Positions 33,600 through 44,043 of a stretch of DNA of 64,000 nt are shown here, piece by piece; positions within the stretch are counted from its first letter, which is position 1, and each line of letters begins with the position of its first letter. The stretch spans positions 15,719,242-15,783,241 of the forward strand of contig NC_037256.1 of NCBI RefSeq assembly GCF_000002425.4, given 5' to 3'. The notes below the pieces were generated by a model that made no database searches, was not told the DNA's origin, and saw nothing but the letters and a program-made list of their open reading frames with translations. A program made the translations under genes and the position numbers. Source of the DNA: Physcomitrium patens (Eukaryota > Streptophyta > Bryopsida > Funariales > Funariaceae).

Positions 33600-36500
33600 T
33601 GCTTAGCTTCAATCAATCACTAACCATCTTGAAATAAGCATCTCAATGCGTAGCTTCTTTTTATTCTACCTCTTTGGTTAGGTTTGAAATGACACTACTA
33701 ATAGTAACAACTTTTTCCTTGTCTCTTAATTTAGCTTTCAAGTTTGGACTCTGCAATAAGTTGTCTAGCACAATATATTGTTGTCCTTGTTTGCACTTAA
33801 GCTAGATATCAAAAAATTGCAACTGTTCTTTTTAACAATAATGTCATAATTTCATATTATTTTAAATGCAAATCATGTAGTAAGGATCAATGGTCAGTCC
33901 AAACAACCATTGGCTTCTCCAATAAATAGTATCGTTACTTTGTTATAGTATGTCCAATCGCTAATTGCTCTTGATCATGTGCAGAGTAATTGTGCTTTGC
34001 TTTTCTAAGCTTATATGATTCATATGCCACAAGTTAAAGGCTCCTACCAAAATCTTGTTGAAAGACTGCTCCAATAGCAAAGTCAAAAGCATCAATGTCA
34101 AGTGTACAAGGAAGGTTGGATTCATATGGTTTTAATATTAGAGTAGTAATGAGTGCCTCCTTCAACCTATCAAAGGCACTTTGCTACTCCAGTTTTCATT
34201 CAAATAGGGCACCTTTTTCCAATAGGTTTGTAAATGAGGTAGTAATGTGTACAAATTGTCAAATAAAATGGCAATAATATCCAGCAAGGCCTAAAAATGA
34301 GAAAATTTTAGAAGCATCCTTGGAATTTGGCCAATCTTCCATTGATTTCATCTTATCCTATCCCATGTACACTCCTTTAGAAGACACCACATACCTCAAA
34401 AAGATAACTATCAACTTTAAAGTTCATATTTTGATTGCTTACAATAGAACTGACTATCTTATAGTTGGCGTAGCACTTCTCATAGGTATTGCTCATGATA
34501 TTCAGAGATTTTACTATATACAAAGATATCATCAATGAAGACAACTACATACTTATCTACAAGGTCCCAAAATAATTTGTTCATATAATCCATGAAAGAG
34601 GCTGCAGCATTAGTGAGGCCAAAAGTTAAAACAAGTTACTTGAAATGTCTATAGTATATACAAAATGCCATCTTTTTAATATCCTCTCTTACAATAATTG
34701 TCTTCCAATATCCAATTTGAAGATCTAATTTACTAAAGATAATGGTACTTCAAAGTTGATTCACAAGATTATCCATCCATAGAAGTGGATATGCATTTTT
34801 AATAGTCTGCTTATTGAGGCCTCAATAGTTGATGCAAAGTTGAAATCCACCAACCTTCTTAGGTACAAAAAATATAAGTATTCTCAATGGTAATGTGCTT
34901 TCTTGAATGAAGTCTTCTTTCAAGAGTTTGTCTAATGTTTTTGGAAGCTCTTTAAGTTCATTTGGTACTAGAAAATAAATTGGCCAACTTCCTAATTTGG
35001 CTCTAAGTAATAGTTGTATTTGAAAGTAAGCACTTTGATCAAGAGGCATACCATTAGATAAGTCAATTGAAAAGACATCTCGATATTCTTATATAAGTTA
35101 TCGTGCCCATTCTACTCCTTCAACTATCTTTTTCACCACCAATGCAAGATTTGAAACTACTATATACACTAGTTGCTTATGTTGTATTTGCTTCTTTATA
35201 AAGGTCTTTCGAATAAGTCTTTAGTTGCAAATTATTTTTCTTCTTCACTTCATGTAGAGATATGAAGAATCAACTTGCGTCCATCATCTTTGAAAGAGAT
35301 TGTCATTGCTATCCAATCAACTTACTTATTTTCTACCTCTAGCCATGGCATACCAAGGATAACATCATATCTTAGCTCCGTTACTTTAAACCTCTCTTTT
35401 AAGAAATAGGTATTAATCAATCTCAAGATTTCTTCTTCACATATTTTATTTAATATATTTTCTTAGTCATTTGCAAGATATTTATCCTTTCTTTTGATTA
35501 TCTTAGTTTTAATCCTAAATTAGTTGATAATTTCAATCAAGATGCAATTTTTTGTAGAGCCACAATCCATAAGCTCTTGACATGGTTGTCTTCTTAATAG
35601 TCTCATTAGATGCACTAGTTGACTCTTCTTATAATTATTTGAAGCCATACCATTTTTCTTTGAAAGACGATAGCTATCTCAAATATTGGCTCTTGATGCC
35701 TTTTCTAAGAAGCCTCGTTTCTATATTCTATCTCATTATTGAATTGGTGAATCTTGAGATTATGAACCTGCCTTGTTTTATTGGTGATTGAATTTTGATG
35801 TTTTAGACAACTTCCAATCTAATGGCCTAACTCTTGACAATAAAAATACAATTCTTTTTGCACCAATATTTTTTGTCTTTGTCGTGTCAATAATCCTTGT
35901 AGGGCACCAATCTCCATTGGCATTGATTTTTGTGCCATAATATTAGATAACAATATAGGACTTTGTACTATAGATTATGCTCCACAATTTTTGAAATCTA
36001 TACCATCAATCCTTTCTGCAATCCTAATTGTCTCTTCAAATGTTTGTGGATCCTTTAATACTACATTTTGTTGGATCTTAAGTTTCAAACCTCGTAGCAA
36101 TTGATCCGTCATCTTTGCCTTTGAAATATTGTTAATTTAGAAACATAGAAACTTGAATCGAGAAACATGATCTTCTACCAACCTAGATTGTATAAGATTT
36201 TTTAATTGATCGCGTATTATCTTCTTTGCATTGATGGACCAAAATTGATTCCTAAACTTGGTGTCAAATTCTTTTTAATCACAAAATCTACCTTGAGCTC
36301 CATAGCTTTGAATTCGATGTTTCCATCAAATGGCTGCAACATCTCTCAAATAGCTAGTCGCATACATAATTCCTTTAGTATTATATGTTCCAAATAGGTG
36401 GAGGTATTATTGCATATTAAAGAGCCATTGATATATATCTTCTTATCTTGAAGTCTTAGAGTATATATTAGATTTATTCAATTTTAGCCTAACAAATGTC

Positions 36501-36755
36501 AACTCTCTTGTCCTAGAGGCTTTTATTTGTCCTTGCAAAGTAGCTATCTAATCTAAGATTTGTTGTATTTGAGCCTCCATCTGAAATTGTTTGTCATATC
36601 TCTTATGTTGTAATTTTTTTGCTAGACTCTACTATTATAAGGCCTTCTTATCTTCTAATTGATTTTTTAAGAATACCTCATAGTGGCCTCAATACAATAT
36701 CCAATGTAACCACAACAATTGACCTCAAATTAGAAGATGGCTATTGATACAGTAT
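33600..36755 (-). pseudogene. Element I, decayed Ty3/gypsy gag-pol on the minus strand
   Basis: From right to left: a decayed gag (about 36700-35850), a zinc knuckle read as YFYCQELGH.IGSC with the first Cys lost (about 35850-35800), a protease-like MDCGSTKNC (about 35575), RT start FLVPNELKELPKTLDKLLKE (35049-34822), RT catalytic FIDDIFVYS (about 34545-34520), and RNase H with DIDAFDFAIGAV and YSAHDQEQLAIG (about 34110-33965). Integrase is missing. A decayed initiator-Met-type primer site (TGTATCAATAGCCATC) lies near 36735-36752. It belongs to neither the B/C/H, D/G nor F families. Confidence 0.7.
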
Positions 36756-37116
36756 CAAAGAATAGTCTAATACTCACTCTAATACTAATAAAATAGGACT
36801 AGTCTATCTTTAGTATATAAGACTCTTCTAGTCCATAGCAACATAAAATCTCATTACAAAATAGGATAAAATGGACCAAAATAAAACTGAATAGAACTAA
36901 ATAGAATAAGACACATAAGACAAAATTGAACAAATAGAAATAAAAAAAATAGAACTGAATAAAAAGATGCAAAACCAAAATTTACTAAGAGAGAAGGTTT
37001 GCAGCCATATGTGACCAAATGTCCAAAAAGAACTTCGCCAAGCCTATTTGAAAACATTCTATCATCCTAGACTTTTTAGAATGATTTTAGATGATAGATC
37101 CCACTTAGATAACTAT
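36756..37116 (-). repeat. Probable 5' LTR region of element I and flank
   Basis: Lies upstream of the element I primer site in its orientation and contains a TATA-like motif (TTATATACTAAAG, near 36810-36822). No second copy is available, so this is placed by position only. The last 50 bases (about 37063-37116) resemble two units at about 45127-45230. Confidence 0.4.
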
Positions 37117-38250
37117 TGTTGTGATGTAACATGACTAATATGTAAAAAAAGTGAAGAATCTATTATATTATAAAAGATCTTACTTCAAATATTTTAACAA
37201 ATTATCTTAAAAAATAGACAATAGTCCAAAAGAAAGTAGAACTAAAGGTTTAAATGCTATTTTTTTACAAAGTAGGCTTCTACTTACTTTATAAGGCCAT
37301 AAATAAGGCAAAACAAGATAGATTAGAAAAATAAAGAATATGAGCATATGAAAGAAGAAATTAGGAGTTGATTGGAATGAAAATTAACTCAAAAGGATAA
37401 AATTTGATATCCAAAGAAGACCAATTATCAACCTAAGTTGAAATTAGAATCCGAGGCACTAAACTAAGTACAAACAGCAAGTCAAAGGTTTTTAGGAAAA
37501 TCAAAGTCCGATATTTAAGAGCAAACTTGATAAGATTTTTTTGAGCATTGATTTTGAAGGAATTGAGTGTGTAATGACTTTACAAGAGCTTTGCAAAGTC
37601 ACAATTATTTTGAGTGACTCTAGAATTTATAAAATAAAAAGGGTATTATATTTTAGTAAATTTTATAAGTTTAATAGTAGATATATGATTCAAAATTTGA
37701 TGACTTATGAAAATATTTTTTAAAAATATATAATGTAAGTTTGAGCTTGATTAAATGATTGAATTGAAGACTATTGAATTTTAATTATATTAAGATCTTA
37801 GAAATTGGACTTTGAAAGATAATTAGGATTTCTAAGATCTTCAGCAATCCACTAGTTGGATTGAAGTAAAATTTATATATAAGGATATTAGACTTAATTT
37901 TCTACAAATATGTAAAATTTAAAAACAATTAAATAGTTCAATAAGGAGATATCAGCACTAGAAGTTCAACATTTAGATTGAAGTAGGAAGCCAGCCAAAA
38001 CCTAAGCAGATTTTAGGATTTTTCTTCTATTTGGTAAATGTGATTATCTTCAAATTTTTTATGCTTGTTGCCAATTCAATTGTTGAAAGGTATGTAAATT
38101 TTTAAGCAAGATTAATAGTATAATTAGTAAACAATAAGGTTCTAAACTATGCTAGGATTAAATTAAGTAGGATTAAGATTTGGTTCAAGAATTTTTTAGG
38201 ATTTGGTTTGGGATTTAGGATTGATCTAAGGTTTGATTTAGGATTTAGGA
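37117..38250 (+). repeat. E-type solo LTR, left part (interrupted by B)
   Basis: Starts TGTTGTGATGTAACATG (E: TGTCGTGACATAACATG) and follows the E LTR collinearly through the TTTGCAAAGTC segment to the GGATTTAGGATTT minisatellite, where B is inserted. No E-type coding sequence adjoins either end, so it is a solo LTR. The 74- and 60-codon ORFs in and near it are chance. Confidence 0.75.
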
Positions 38251-38744
38251 TGTTAGGGACATATTCCTTAGAACTTTCTAGAGAGAGGTTTCTAGAACCT
38301 TCTAGAAAACAAGCCTCTGGAACCTTCTAGAAGAGAAGCCTCTGGAACCTTTTAGAGAGAAGTTTCTAGAAGCTTCTAGAAAGGAAGTCTCTGGAACCTT
38401 TTAGAGAGAAGTTTCTAGAAGCTTCTAGAAAGGAATCCCCTGGAACTTTCTAGAAGCTTCCTAGTTAATAAAAGTAGCTCGAGAAGTTTCTAGAACCTTC
38501 TAGAAAGGAAGCCTCTGGAACCTTTTAGAAGCTTCTTAGTTAATAGAAGTAGCTCGAGAAGCTTCCTAAGTAGGAGTATATATAGGGATCGAGGCTGAAG
38601 AGTTCTTCAGTCTCAACAACACATCTCTTGGAGTTCTAGCTCACCTTTCTGGTGTTGTTCTTGTACTCATCTGTTTAATCTAGTTCTGTCACTTCTTCTT
38701 GAACTTCTTGTTAGATTTCAAGTCTGTATTTTGTGTCCGCGACA
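38251..38744 (+). repeat. 5' LTR of B
   Basis: 494 bp, TGTTAGGGAC...CGCGACA. U3 is a chain of TTCTAGAA-type units (38290-38505); TATA is at about 38576-38585 (GTATATATAG). The R/U5 part after the TATA is almost identical to that of element C, although the U3 parts differ. It should drive transcription of the element. Confidence 0.95.
38290..38505 (+). promoter_or_regulatory. Heat-shock-element-like array in the B U3
   Basis: Perfect runs of alternating GAA and TTC triplets spaced by two bases: four units at 38290-38307, three at 38320-38332, five at 38359-38381, five at 38408-38430, four at 38443-38460 and five at 38483-38505. Three or more alternating nGAAn units form the canonical HSF binding site. 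The array ends about 70 bases upstream of the TATA motif. The same array is in the 3' LTR (for example 44083-44100). Confidence 0.75.
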
Positions 38745-38768
38745 GTTTGTCGAGACTACACTAACTTG

Positions 38769-38780
38769 AGATATCAGAGC
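38769..38780 (+). promoter_or_regulatory. Primer-binding site of B
   Basis: AGATATCAGAGC corresponds to TGGTATCAGAGC, the complement of plant initiator-Met tRNA 3' end, with decay in the first bases. It lies 24 bases after the LTR end instead of adjacent to it. C, H and A show the same displacement. Confidence 0.65.
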
Positions 38781-38793
38781 TAGTTCTTTCTTA

Positions 38794-38981
38794 GTAGAGT
38801 GTGGATTACCCCTCTACTTGAAGGTATACTAGCATTTTTTAGAGGTTGCGGATTACCCTCCTCTAAACTGATACTTCTTTTGTTACAATATTGGAGTCTT
38901 ATTCTTCTTGGAGAGAGTGGATTACCCCTCTTCTTGAAATTCTTAAGGCGTTTTATAGGTTGTGGATTACCCTCCTATAAA
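38794..38981 (+). ncRNA. Structured leader of B: four hairpins presenting GGATTACCC loops
   Basis: Type-a hairpins at 38794-38817 (GTAGAG/CTCTAC) and 38914-38931 (AGAG/CTCT), type-b hairpins at 38838-38867 (TTTAGAGG/CCTCTAAA) and 38952-38981 (TTTATAGG/CCTATAAA). The b loops are TTGCGGATTACCCT and TTGTGGATTACCCT. A paired change (G to T opposite C to A) keeps the stem between the two b copies. They lie between primer site and gag AUG, where packaging or dimerisation signals are usually found. This is a cis-acting RNA structure, not a separate RNA gene. Confidence 0.7.
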
Positions 38982-39024
38982 CCAATATTGCCTCTTATAG
39001 GGTCATTTTTGTCCTTGTTTTAGA

Positions 39025-40050
39025 ATGGCCGGAGGTCAAGACATTAGTATAACAGAAAGTTCGGAGTCTAAGTTAGATGCTATTATGAATACCCTCTCTA
39101 CGTTATCACAAAGAACTGCAGAGATTGAAGGAGTGGTGGCAAGGCTTCATAATGATGGAGTATCTGGGATAGCACAATCTAAACTACACCAGCCTCAAAT
39201 TTCGACACTTGAAGAAACAACTTTACCTCAAGTTCGACAAGAACCACTAGTTCTACAACATAAGGAGCCTCGAGTTAGCCTTCCAAATAAGTTTGATGGA
39301 ATACGTTCCAAGTTTCGAGGATTCGTCAATCAAATCAGGTTGATAACAGTTTTACAGCCCGAACGATATCCAACGGAGGAGTCACGTGTTGGGCTTGTTG
39401 GAACCTTACTTACGGGTCAAGCTCTATCATGGTTTGCTCCTTTGTTTGAGAAACGATCATCCATATTAAACAACTTCGAAACCTTTTTGGAAGCATTTGC
39501 GGAAGCATTTGGTGAATACGATAAGGTTCAATGGACTACAACAAAGATCCGGTCGCTACGACAGGGGATGCGTTCTACATCAGTCTATGTTTCGGATTTC
39601 AGGCAATTAGTATACGACATCAATTGGGATGAAGAAGCGTTGATGAGTCAATTCTATTGGGGTTTAAGAGATGATGTGAAGGATTTGCTGTTAACTCTTC
39701 CTGATCCACGAACGCTCAATGAAGCCATTAGCCAAGCTGTGAAGTACGATAATCACCTATTCCAACGTCGCCAAGACCAACGCTCAAGACAACATACAAT
39801 TTGCCATACTCCAACTATGTCGGCAAGCAGTGTAAATTCGCATTCAGAGGTGGAAGACATGTAAATTGATGTGGTACGTATCAAATCTCTTACTATAGAA
39901 GAAAAAAAGCGACGTATGGAGGAAAATTTATGCTTGTATTGCGGTGGAGAAGGCCACAAAGTCGGAAACTGCCCCAAAAAGCAAAATCGAGGCATAGTCA
40001 AGACTAAGGGAGTATTTGTTCAGGAAAACGAGGATGCCCAGCCACAGTAG
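39025..40050 (+). pseudogene. gag: B gag
   Basis: 341 codons with one internal stop (TAA at 39862, CAA in C). Starts MAGGQDISITESSESKLDA. The Ty3-type capsid region is at about residues 88-230 (FDGIRSKFRGFVNQIRLIT; LVGTLLTGQALSWFAPLF; FETFLEAFAEAFG), with one zinc knuckle CLYCGGEGHKVGNC at about 39932-39973. It ends at TAG 40048-40050 within a stem (40038-40065). Gag should assemble the particle and package the element RNA. Only 43 bases of overlap with pol are open in both frames. Confidence 0.9.
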
Positions 40051-43000
40051 GAACCGTGCGGCTGGACAATGAAATATCCCAACAACAATCAGGTTCCTTT
40101 CTTTCTGCCCAACCTGCCCTTTTTTTTACAATCCCTCTGTTTATCGGCCCTCAAAAACTGAGAACCTTAGCACTACTAGACTCAGGAGCATCTGCTTGTT
40201 TTTTAGACGAAGAATTTGTAAAGCGTCATAAGATCCCTTTAGTACAAAAATCAAAACCTGTTCATGTTGAGGTCATAGATGGGCGACCTTTATTGTCTGG
40301 TAGCATCACCCATGAATCAAAACCTATAGAAGTAACGTTTAAAGACCATAGTAGTCATATTATTTTTAATATTATTAGAACCCCACCAAATCCTATTATT
40401 CTTGGTCTTTCTTGGTTGGAAAAACATAATCCATTGATAGATTGGAGGTTGCGAAAGATGACTTTTCCTACAAAACCACCCAAGAAAAAACCTAGTAAAA
40501 AACCTCGAAAAAAGAAATCCTTATTCATTGGAGCAAGAGCGTTTATAAGATCATCTAAGGAAGGCACTCCATTTGTCATTTATGCGGGTCCAACTACCGA
40601 GGAGAAGATCTCAACAGTAAGTATACCGGAGCAATATAAAGATTTTGAAGACGTGTTTCAAAAGAAGAATGCCGACATACTACCAGAACACCGACCATAT
40701 GATTGTGCCATAGACTTGCAAGAAGGAGCACAACCACCTTTTGGCCCAATCTACAATCTATCGCAAACGGAGTTGGCAGAGTTATGAAAGTACATCGACG
40801 AGAATCTAGCCAAGAACTTCATTCGTCATTCAAAATCATCAGCTGGAGCACCCATCTTATTTGTGAAGAAGAAAGATGGATCATTACGGATGTGTGTGGA
40901 CTATCAAGGCCTCAACAAGGTAACAAAGAAAAATCGTTATCCATTACCTTTGATTTCTAATCTCTTAGAACAACTTGGACGTGCGAAGATCTTTACAAAA
41001 ATTGATCTAAGGGGAGCTTATAATCTCGTATGAATCAAGGAAGGAGATGAGTAGAAGATAGCATTTCGTACAAGGTATGGTCATTTCGAATATAATGTCA
41101 TGCCTTTTGGTCTTACCAATGCTCCAACGGTTTTCCAACATATGATGAATGACATCTTTCGAGAACACCTCGACGATTTTGTTGTCATCTACTTGGACGA
41201 TATTCTAATATTCTCTAAAAACGAGGAAGAGCATGAGGAGCATGTTCGTTTGGTCTTGGAGAAACTACGCAAGCGAGGACTATATGCCAAATTAGAAAAG
41301 TGTTTATTTCACCAGATGGAGATGGAATTTTTGGGGTTCATTGCGACTACAGAAGGTTTGAAGATGGACCCCAAGAAAGTAGAAGCAATCATGTCTTGGG
41401 AGGTTCCGAAGACGGTTAGAGACATACAATGCTTTCTTGGTTTTGCTAACTTCTATCGGATCTTCATCAAGAATTATTCTCAAGTTGCTGCTCCTCTCAC
41501 TCGATTAACATGCAAAGATAAGTTGGAATGGGAACCTTTGGCGGAGAAGGCGTTTCAAGATTTGAAGACAGCATTTACTACAGCTCCAATTTTGGTACAT
41601 CCAGACTTTACAAAGGCCTTCTATTTAGAAATTGATGCTTCAGATTTTTCTTTGGGAGCTGTGCTTTCACAAATGAGTGAAGATAAGAAGCTCTATCCAG
41701 TTGCATTCTATTCTCGGAAGTTCTCTGCTGCTGAAATCAATTATGAGATCCACGATAAGGAACTTCTTGCTATAGTGGATTCTTTCGAAGAATGGCGTCA
41801 CTTTCTTAAAGGAGTTGCACATCCAGTAACTGTATATATGGATCACAAGAATTTGGAGTATTTCATGACGGCTCGAGTTTTAAATCGACGTCAAGTTCGG
41901 TGGAATATGTTGCTATGTAGATTTGATTTTGTTATCACTTATCGACCTGGAAGGCAGCAAGGACTATCCGATGCTTTATCAAGGAGATCGTATCTTGCAC
42001 CAAAGGCTGGAGAAGTAGCGTTTAATCAACAATGTACAACGTTATTGAAGCCAAAGAGATTTCAACTTTGTGCTACTATTGTATCATTTGATGCTGACTT
42101 CCTAAACTAGGTACGTGCTATGACCATTAAAGATTCAGTAGCCATTGATATCAAGCAACGTACCAATGACGACAAGTTCAAGGTGGAGGGAGATCTTTTA
42201 TACTTTGAAGAGCGATTGTACATTCCAAAAGGACTAGCACGACTCCGAGTTCTTCAATCTCGCCATGATTTTCTAGCTGCGGGACATTTTGGATTCAATA
42301 AGACCTTGGAGCTTATTTCCCGAGATTTTTGGTGGCCCCAAATGTGGAAGGATGTGAAAGATTTTGTCCTCTCTTGTGACATCTGTTCAAGATCTAAGAA
42401 TCCTCGGCATCGCCCTTTTGGACTTCTACAGCCATTGCCAATTCCACGTCGACCATGGTCTTCAATTTCTATGGACTTCATCACGGACTTGCCATCATCA
42501 AACTCATTTGACAGCATCTTTGTCGTGGTAGATCGGCTTTCGAAGATGGCACACTTTGTTCCTTGTAAGAAGACATCGTCTAGTGAAGTCACAGCAAGAC
42601 TCTTTCTCGATAATGTGTATCGATATCATGGACTACCAGATGATATCATATCAAATCGAGGTACCCAATTTGTGTCAAAGTTTTGGAGATCTCTCTTTGG
42701 GATATTGAAGGTGGATATCAAGCTTTCTTCAGCTTTTCATCCTCAAACTGATGGCCAAACGGAACGGGTGAACCAAGTCTTGGAGCAGTACTTACGATGC
42801 AGCATCAACTATCAGCAAGACGATTGGACTGCATATCTATCACTAGCCGAGTTTGCATATAACAACACCCTCCATGCGTCGATTCAACAAACACCATTCT
42901 TTTCCAACTATGGGTATCATACGAAGCTTGATTTATTGAGTCCGTCAACAAATTTCAATCCAGCAACTGAAGGATTTGTGAAGCAACTATCAGAGCTTCA

Positions 43001-43526
43001 AACTATGTTGAAGCTTCAATTACAATCCGCTCAAGAATCCTATAAGATGTCTGCAGATAGATTTCGGAATCCAGCACCTACTTTCAAAGTTGGAGACAAA
43101 GCCTGGCTTCTTTGATGAAATATCAAGACCAAGCGACCATGTGATAAGTTGGACTATCGAAGATTGGGACCATTTATCATCCAGAAGCAAATTAATCCAA
43201 TGGCATACCGGCTGGAGTTACCGGCTTCTATGAAGGTACATCTAGTCTTTCATGTTTCTCTGTTGGAACCTTATCAAGAGTCATCTTTTCCTGGAAGAGT
43301 ACAATGTCCGCCACCTAGTATTGAAATCGAGAACCACGAAGAATACGAGGTTGAAAAGGTATTGGATTCACGGCGAAGGTGGGAAAAGTTAGAATATCTT
43401 GTTTATTGGTGCGACTATGACATTAATGAATGAACGTGGGAGCCAACTAAAAATCTTGCGAATGCGCCACAAAAGGTACAGGAGTTTCATCAACGACATC
43501 CCGATAAACCTAAATCAATTCGATGA
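40008..43526 (+). pseudogene. pol: B pol: protease, RT, RNase H, integrase, chromodomain
   Basis: A single frame of 1,173 codons (-1 relative to gag) with six stops at 40785, 41031, 41052, 42108, 43113 and 43431; five sit at CAR, CGA or TGG codons of element C, while 42108 replaces GAG. Protease: LLDSGASACFLD (40180). [35 protein letters not shown] (about 41200). RNase [26 protein letters not shown]. Integrase zinc: HFGFNKT, CDICSRSK. Core: MDFITDLP, then SNRGTQF (Asn for catalytic Asp), FHPQTDGQTERVNQ. Chromodomain: [26 protein letters not shown] (43340-43435). The polyprotein would mature the particle, copy RNA to DNA and integrate it. Confidence 0.92.
40023..40065 (+). promoter_or_regulatory. 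Candidate -1 frameshift element at the B gag/pol overlap
   Basis: GGAAAAC (40023-40029, gag codons GAA AAC), an 8-base spacer, then stem CCAGCC (40038-40043) with GGCTGG (40060-40065) spanning the gag TAG. The same spacing occurs in C and H and nearly so in A. The heptamer is not a canonical slippery site. Confidence 0.6.
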
Positions 43527-43642
43527 TAGCTTCTTTCTGAAGCTTGTTCTCCCAACAATATAAGAAAAGGGGAGAGCACCAGCAAAATTCATAGTTGATG
43601 TAGTTATTTTCTCCAAGATAGATCGTAGTTTGGTCTTTTGAT

Positions 43643-43996
43643 ATGGATAGCCAAGAGATAGATACTATGCCAGTCAGCGTATCGCAACCGAGTAGCTCAC
43701 GAAGGCGACCCCGAGATGAAGAACTACATGTACCACGACGACGACGGAGGATACCGAGTAACCGATCACTGGTAATCGTATTTGAGATCGAGCCTGCTTA
43801 CGATGGTCAACCAGAAGGCGTATTTGCAGGACAATTTCACAATGAGGACACGAAAGTTCATGCTTGGTCAGAAGTCGAAGGCGTGGGCCACTACCGTTGG
43901 CTTCAAGGATCGATGAACCACTTGCCTCGTGAACAACAGTTGGAGTTCATAGCAGAAGTTATGCGACAGATCTTCATTTTCTTGCGTTGGTACTGA
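43643..43996 (+). CDS. B ORF3: conserved small protein after pol
   Basis: 117 codons, intact, 117 bases after the pol stop and 33 bases before the polypurine tract. N-terminus acidic/Ser-rich, then an arginine cluster (RRRRPRDEE..., RRRRR), a core IPSNRSLVIVFEIEPAYDG, then GHYRWLQGSMNHLPREQQLE and an aromatic tail IFIFLRWY. C has about eight changes in the last 82 residues, and H a distant homologue. I recognise no family. The Arg cluster could bind RNA or act as a nuclear signal, which is speculation. It is the only unbroken frame of B. Confidence 0.8.
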   Translation: MDSQEIDTMPVSVSQPSSSRRRPRDEELHVPRRRRRIPSNRSLVIVFEIEPAYDGQPEGVFAGQFHNEDTKVHAWSEVEGVGHYRWLQGSMNHLPREQQLEFIAEVMRQIFIFLRWY

Positions 43997-44029
43997 TCAA
44001 CAACATTGCTTCTCAGAGACCTCGAAGCT

Positions 44030-44043
44030 AAAGGAGGGGATGA
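44030..44043 (+). promoter_or_regulatory. Polypurine tract of B
   Basis: AAAGGAGGGGATGA directly precedes the 3' LTR start TGTTAGGG. This is the standard primer position for plus-strand synthesis. Confidence 0.85.

Noticed and set aside
36735..36755. Palindrome GATACTGTATC as a regulatory operator
   Set aside because: Better explained as a decayed initiator-Met primer site of element I.
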